A stretch of DNA of 64,000 bases from Methanomassiliicoccales archaeon (GTDB lineage: Archaea; Thermoplasmatota; Thermoplasmata; Methanomassiliicoccales; JAAEEP01): NCBI GenBank assembly GCA_013415695.1, contig JAAEEP010000002.1, positions 86,110 through 150,109 on the forward strand. Direction: 5' to 3'. The notes beneath the pieces are model-generated. The model ran no database searches. It worked only from the letters and a program-made list of their open reading frames with translations, and had not been told where the DNA came from. Shown here piece by piece: positions 60,888-64,000 of the stretch. The translations under genes and the position numbers were made by a program. Position 1 is the first letter of the stretch. Every line of letters begins with the position of its first letter.

Positions 60888-61451
60888 TCAGAAAGGCATG
60901 AACAGCGTGGCGTATATCTCCGCCCTGGAATCTCCCTTTGCGCCGAGGTAGTGGGGCACCAGGGAGTTGTAGTACATTGAATCCCCTGCCTTGAGATCGT
61001 AGGTGGCCTTCCCGTATATCAGTTCGACCTCGCCCGAGACCACTATGATGAACTCCTCTCCTTCATGGGAAGAGAGTGTCTTGCCATCACACGGATCTAT
61101 CTTGATGAAGAAAGGTTCCATGTGCCTGTCGGTCTTTCCCTTGCCCAGGGGGTAGTAATGATAGTGCCCTTCCACACCACCAATGACTGAGGAGGTCTCC
61201 TCCTGACGATCCCCGTGTGCTACAATCAGTGGATCGTTGACGAACTGATCGTCCATGAAGGTTCCCAGCCTTTGTCCTAGTGCGCGTGCGATCTTGACGA
61301 GGACGTTGATAGCAGGGTAGACATCACCCTTCTCGATGCTTTCTATGAGAACGGTATCAACACCCGAGTTCTTGGCGAGTTCCTCAACGTCAAGGCCGAG
61401 ACGCTCCCGATATGTGCGGATTCGTGTTCCAAGTTTCTCAGAAGAAGACAT
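60888..61451 (-). CDS. XRE-type HTH regulator with cupin domain
   Basis: A 187-residue regulator. The N-terminal helix-turn-helix ('TRIRTYRERLGLDVEELAKN' and 'IESIEKGDVYPAINVLVKIARAL') takes residues 8-65. A linker leads to a cupin barrel with 'LSSHEGEEFIIVVSGEVELIYG' and 'LKAGDSMYYNSLVPHYLGA', which would bind the effector. It is in one unit with the acyl-CoA synthetase gene. TTG 61463 is an alternative start; ATG 61451 has GGATGG at a good distance. The upstream region (61452-61658) is non-coding and AT-rich. Confidence 0.87.
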   Translation of the reverse strand: MSSSEKLGTRIRTYRERLGLDVEELAKNSGVDTVLIESIEKGDVYPAINVLVKIARALGQRLGTFMDDQFVNDPLIVAHGDRQEETSSVIGGVEGHYHYYPLGKGKTDRHMEPFFIKIDPCDGKTLSSHEGEEFIIVVSGEVELIYGKATYDLKAGDSMYYNSLVPHYLGAKGDSRAEIYATLFMPF

Positions 61452-61658
61452 GTTTCCATCCAACCCTCTTTACCGGAAACATGGCAGGCCATGAAATCTA
61501 GACATGACCTCCGTGATTCGAATGGGCGGGAATCACATCAACTATAATAAACATTCTCGACTTCCCTTCAAGAATTCCTCACGATCTTTATTGGAAAAGG
61601 GGACCAGATATATCCAAATTGAGATCAGTATCTGTTCGAAGGTTGCGAAGAATAGAAT

Positions 61659-62783
61659 TCAATCATCACCTGGTAACGAAACCTTTCTCCTCAGAATTTC
61701 ATACCGTTCCTTGATGTTCTTGGCCAATTCGGAATCATAGTAATTGAAGAAAATATATGTGAAGAGAATGGCCAGGAGACTGAGTGTGACGTAGTAACCC
61801 ACAAAGGAATTCAGGAGCGTACCGGCCTCGTACTCTCTTAACGCGAGTCGTATGAAGAGCGCAATGGTACCTAGAGCAACAAATGTCTGCAGGATTCTGG
61901 ATTTGATTCCGTTGAAAAGCATGAAGTCCTTCTTCACGCCGGGTATTCGAGCGTTTACGGATGTCAGGGCAAACCATGGTATTACCACCAGAGGGATGAT
62001 GATTGATAGCGTGCTCAGAATATTCACCGCATCCAACAAAGACAACGATTCCAGGACAACTGGATTGAGGCTGACATACACCGCAAGAACTGTCCCTATG
62101 AAAAGCTCCCAGCCCACTGCCTGAATGAACATCCGCTTTGGAAAATAACGCCTCTCGAAAGGCTCGCCGATCTTCAGTTCTGTCATTTCCAATACGTCTG
62201 GGATGTCCATGAACCACACGACGATTCTAGCTGAATAAGGATCATTCTTCCCTCTGAATCTCACTATCATGTTGAGTATATGGGGAAGGAGCCTTCGCGT
62301 GATCAACACCGTGATCCATATCACGCCAAAACCAATAGATGTGTAACCTAAAGCTCCACCCCAAACTCCGAAGGATAATCCCGCGAACAGAATGAGTGTG
62401 GATGTCAAATCCATGTAAGGGTTCAGCTCAATTGAGAAACCAGGAATTCCTATCGAGATGGGCTCATTGAAGAAGAAATAACAATAGAATGCTGCAATGG
62501 CTCCGACCACCACTGCTCCAATTGTCGCCCACTTGAATATCTTGTCGGTCGGAACGATTCCGTAGTCTCCACGAGCAACCCAGGACATGATGCCTATCGT
62601 GATAAACGTGAAGTTGAGCATGGTGAGAGCAATACCGTAGAAGGAATCCTCTTCCTCCGAGGTGAGGGAAGTGACCAAAATGATTGCGAAGCTGACAGCC
62701 AGAAGGATGGCAAAGACCTTGATTAAAGTGCGATCTGTTCTTTCAAGATGATCAGATATACTCTCCCCCGGCGCTCTATTCAT
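61659..62783 (-). CDS. Multi-pass membrane protein of unknown function
   Basis: A 374-residue protein that I do not recognise. About eight hydrophobic segments are seen (roughly 22-42, 48-68, 82-105, 128-150, 152-172, 228-248, 258-280, 308-355). A basic cytoplasmic loop at about 180-225 contains 'RFRGKNDPYSARIVVWFMDIP' split by charged residues, and the C-terminal tail is charged ('KERYEILRRKV'). No enzyme or carrier motif is seen. It diverges from the hydratase gene at 62874 by 90 bases. Confidence 0.75.
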   Translation of the reverse strand: MNRAPGESISDHLERTDRTLIKVFAILLAVSFAIILVTSLTSEEEDSFYGIALTMLNFTFITIGIMSWVARGDYGIVPTDKIFKWATIGAVVVGAIAAFYCYFFFNEPISIGIPGFSIELNPYMDLTSTLILFAGLSFGVWGGALGYTSIGFGVIWITVLITRRLLPHILNMIVRFRGKNDPYSARIVVWFMDIPDVLEMTELKIGEPFERRYFPKRMFIQAVGWELFIGTVLAVYVSLNPVVLESLSLLDAVNILSTLSIIIPLVVIPWFALTSVNARIPGVKKDFMLFNGIKSRILQTFVALGTIALFIRLALREYEAGTLLNSFVGYYVTLSLLAILFTYIFFNYYDSELAKNIKERYEILRRKVSLPGDD

Positions 62784-62873
62784 CCGAAGAAAATAGGATT
62801 TTCAAGACTGTAATAGTTTAGTTAACGGAATAATGAGGTTCGGAGAAGGAAAACTAGATTAATCCATGAGAAC

Positions 62874-63677
62874 ATGAATTTGGTCGATCTCATGCTCACG
62901 AAGGAGGAAATAGCGGGATTTGCCAAGGAGCTTGTGGCAGCTGAGAGAAATGTGGAACCCATAGAACCACTGACCGCGAGAGCGGACATCACCATAGAGG
63001 ATGCTTACCAGATCCAGCTCGAGATTATCAGGGTCAAGAAGGCTGATGGCGAGATCGAAGTTGGAAAGAAGATAGGACTCACCAGCAAGAGGATGCAGAA
63101 GGCCTTCGATGTCGACATGCCTGATTACGGCCATATAATGGATATAATGATGGTTGACGAGGGAACACCAATTCAACTTTCCGAACTGATCCAGCCGAAG
63201 ATCGAGGCGGAGATCGGTTTCCTTCTTGATGACGACCTCGTCGGCCCGGGTATAACAGCCCTAGATGTACTCGATTCCACCGCCGGAGTCATGCCCACCT
63301 TCGAGGTGATCGATAGCCGGATAAAGGATTGGAAGATAAAGATACAAGACTCGATCTCCGACAACGCATCGATCGGTCGAGTGGTTGCAGGCGGCATGCT
63401 GACAGACATCCTAGGTTTGGACCTAAGGACAATTGGGATTGTGGTTAGGAAGAACGGGGACATAGTGGAGACCGCGGCTGGAGCGGAGGTCCTAGGGAAC
63501 CCCGCGCAGTCTGTAGCATGGTTGGCGAACAAGCTCTCCGACTATGGTGTTTACCTCAATGCAGGAGACCTGATAATATCTGGCTCGGTGATATCGCCTA
63601 TAGTCGTTGGAGAAGGAGATGTCATCCACGCCGAGTTCGGTGGAGGAATGGGTGGCGTGGTTGCGTACTTCAAGTGA
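62874..63677 (+). CDS. 2-oxopent-4-enoate hydratase / 4-oxalocrotonate decarboxylase family enzyme
   Basis: A 267-residue protein of the MhpD/DmpH family. 'DAYQIQLEIIRVKKADG' and 'GKKIGLTSKRMQKAF' form the N-terminal part, 'QPKIEAEIGFLLDDDL' supplies the metal-binding Glu pair, and 'GNPAQSVAWLANKLSDYG' and 'ISGSVISPIVVGEGDVI' end it. Relatives act in meta-cleavage of aromatics, but a stand-alone archaeal copy may use another 2-keto acid. ATG 62892 is a possible later start. No other aromatic-degradation gene is in the window. Confidence 0.87.
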   Translation: MNLVDLMLTKEEIAGFAKELVAAERNVEPIEPLTARADITIEDAYQIQLEIIRVKKADGEIEVGKKIGLTSKRMQKAFDVDMPDYGHIMDIMMVDEGTPIQLSELIQPKIEAEIGFLLDDDLVGPGITALDVLDSTAGVMPTFEVIDSRIKDWKIKIQDSISDNASIGRVVAGGMLTDILGLDLRTIGIVVRKNGDIVETAAGAEVLGNPAQSVAWLANKLSDYGVYLNAGDLIISGSVISPIVVGEGDVIHAEFGGGMGGVVAYFK

Positions 63678-64000
63678 TCATTGATCGAAGATCGCTCACA
63701 AAAGATCTCCTTTCAAAATGGGAGAACGCCCATATTATCTGGATAAGAAGGAGAGTGGGTCCGCCCAGATTCGTGATTCCCATTGGCCAGACGTTGTTAT
63801 TTCCAGGAGAATAACGCGATTTCGCGCATTCGTCGTTTCCGGCAAACCTTTTTCTTTTTATTGGAAAAGTATCGTCATTATCGTCATAGCGTCATCCAGT
63901 ACCCTATGACGGTATCATGACGATAGATGCAACATCGTCATCAGATGGGATCAACGGGATTAGAAGCCGAAAAAACGTCTAGCTAGAGACTGATTTGTAC
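63678..64000. other. Non-coding right edge with probable promoter of the next gene
   Basis: About 320 bases without a supported gene. CTTTTTATTG at 63854-63863 is a good archaeal TATA box reading rightward. It is followed at once by the ATCGTCAT box cluster listed separately. The gene that it would serve lies beyond the window. Confidence 0.5.
63871..63941. repeat. Cluster of ATCGTCAT / ATGACGAT boxes
   Basis: Exact ATCGTCAT stands at 63871-63878, 63880-63887 and 63934-63941, and its reverse complement ATGACGAT at 63917-63924. Near matches are GCGTCAT (63889-63895) and ATGACGGT (63906-63913). Six boxes in 71 bases, placed right after a TATA box, have the look of an operator array for a regulator that binds as several dimers. 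Confidence 0.7.

Noticed and set aside
61504..61740. Plus-strand frame of 78 codons between the regulator and the membrane protein gene
   Set aside because: It overlaps the 3' end of the membrane protein gene, has low-complexity composition and no motif.
63718..63909. Small plus-strand frame of 63 codons at the right edge
   Set aside because: It runs through the promoter and the ATCGTCAT boxes, has no binding site before its ATG and no recognisable product.
63871..63941. CRISPR array
   Set aside because: The unit is only 8 bases, orientation is mixed and spacing is irregular; there are no cas genes.
1..64000. Insertion sequences, phage genes, toxin-antitoxin or restriction systems
   Set aside because: No transposase, integrase, methylase or paired small toxin/antitoxin genes were seen; gene content is metabolic and housekeeping throughout.

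Overview
The window looks like a chromosomal segment of an archaeon, most likely in the Thermoplasmatota (Thermoplasma-related, perhaps a sediment lineage). The pointers are archaeal TATA-type promoters 25-35 nt upstream of many starts, archease, class II archaeal GAPDH, an HTH-phosphoribosyltransferase regulator of the GfcR type, an archaeal A24 prepilin peptidase, a mevalonate-type decarboxylase, and an O6-alkylguanine transferase/endonuclease V fusion of a kind characterised in Ferroplasma. Genes are dense on both strands. Operon-internal genes mostly overlap by ATGA/GTGA or sit a few bases apart. I see no rRNA, tRNA, CRISPR array, insertion sequence or phage gene.

Layout. 1-4.65 kb: an ECF-type vitamin transporter operon (S component with an extra C-terminal sulfite-oxidase-fold domain, fused double ATPase, EcfT, small-molecule kinase), divergent from a membrane-anchored protein with the same extra domain. 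4.6-10.9 kb: mevalonate-pathway decarboxylase, archease, aspartate dehydrogenase, then an M24 peptidase-TldD-TldE operon. 10.9-14.4 kb: branched-chain amino acid genes ilvB-ilvN-ilvC and a cyclophilin-like protein. 14.6-19 kb: a histone-deacetylase-family hydrolase, then two unrelated GAPDHs (archaeal class II and bacterial-type class I) followed by pgk. 19-25.7 kb: a lysine operon lrp-dapA-dapB-lysC-lysA-dapF-dapL using the LL-DAP aminotransferase route. 25.9-29.6 kb: GfcR-like regulator, ketopantoate reductase, the DNA-repair fusion and a phosphoesterase. 29.9-39.4 kb: K+ channel, MFS transporter, nitroreductase (apparent CTG start) with cupin, two radical SAM proteins, MscS channel, prepilin peptidase, an endonuclease III-like protein lacking its catalytic Asp, and ThiL.

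39.6-50.9 kb is a 2-hydroxyacid and redox region: a LarA-type racemase with an HdrD/GlcF-like Fe-S protein, a dihydropteroate-synthase-family protein, cysteine synthase with an M20 peptidase, a CooF-like ferredoxin with an FAD/NAD oxidoreductase, and a second LarA beside a two-piece UxaA/SuyAB-type dehydratase. 51.3-57.4 kb holds a 2038-residue secreted, membrane-anchored papain-like protease with 15 Ig-like repeats. 57.5-63.7 kb holds a peroxiredoxin, a second MscS, an XRE-cupin regulator paired with an acyl-CoA synthetase, an unknown membrane protein and a hydratase/decarboxylase. The right edge carries a cluster of ATCGTCAT/ATGACGAT boxes that looks like a control region for a gene beyond the window.

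Taken together the genes suggest a heterotroph that makes lysine, branched-chain amino acids, cysteine, NAD and CoA precursors, salvages a thiamine-like vitamin, degrades extracellular protein, and handles lactate-type hydroxyacids. Family assignments are by recognition of motifs in the translated sequence; no database search was run.
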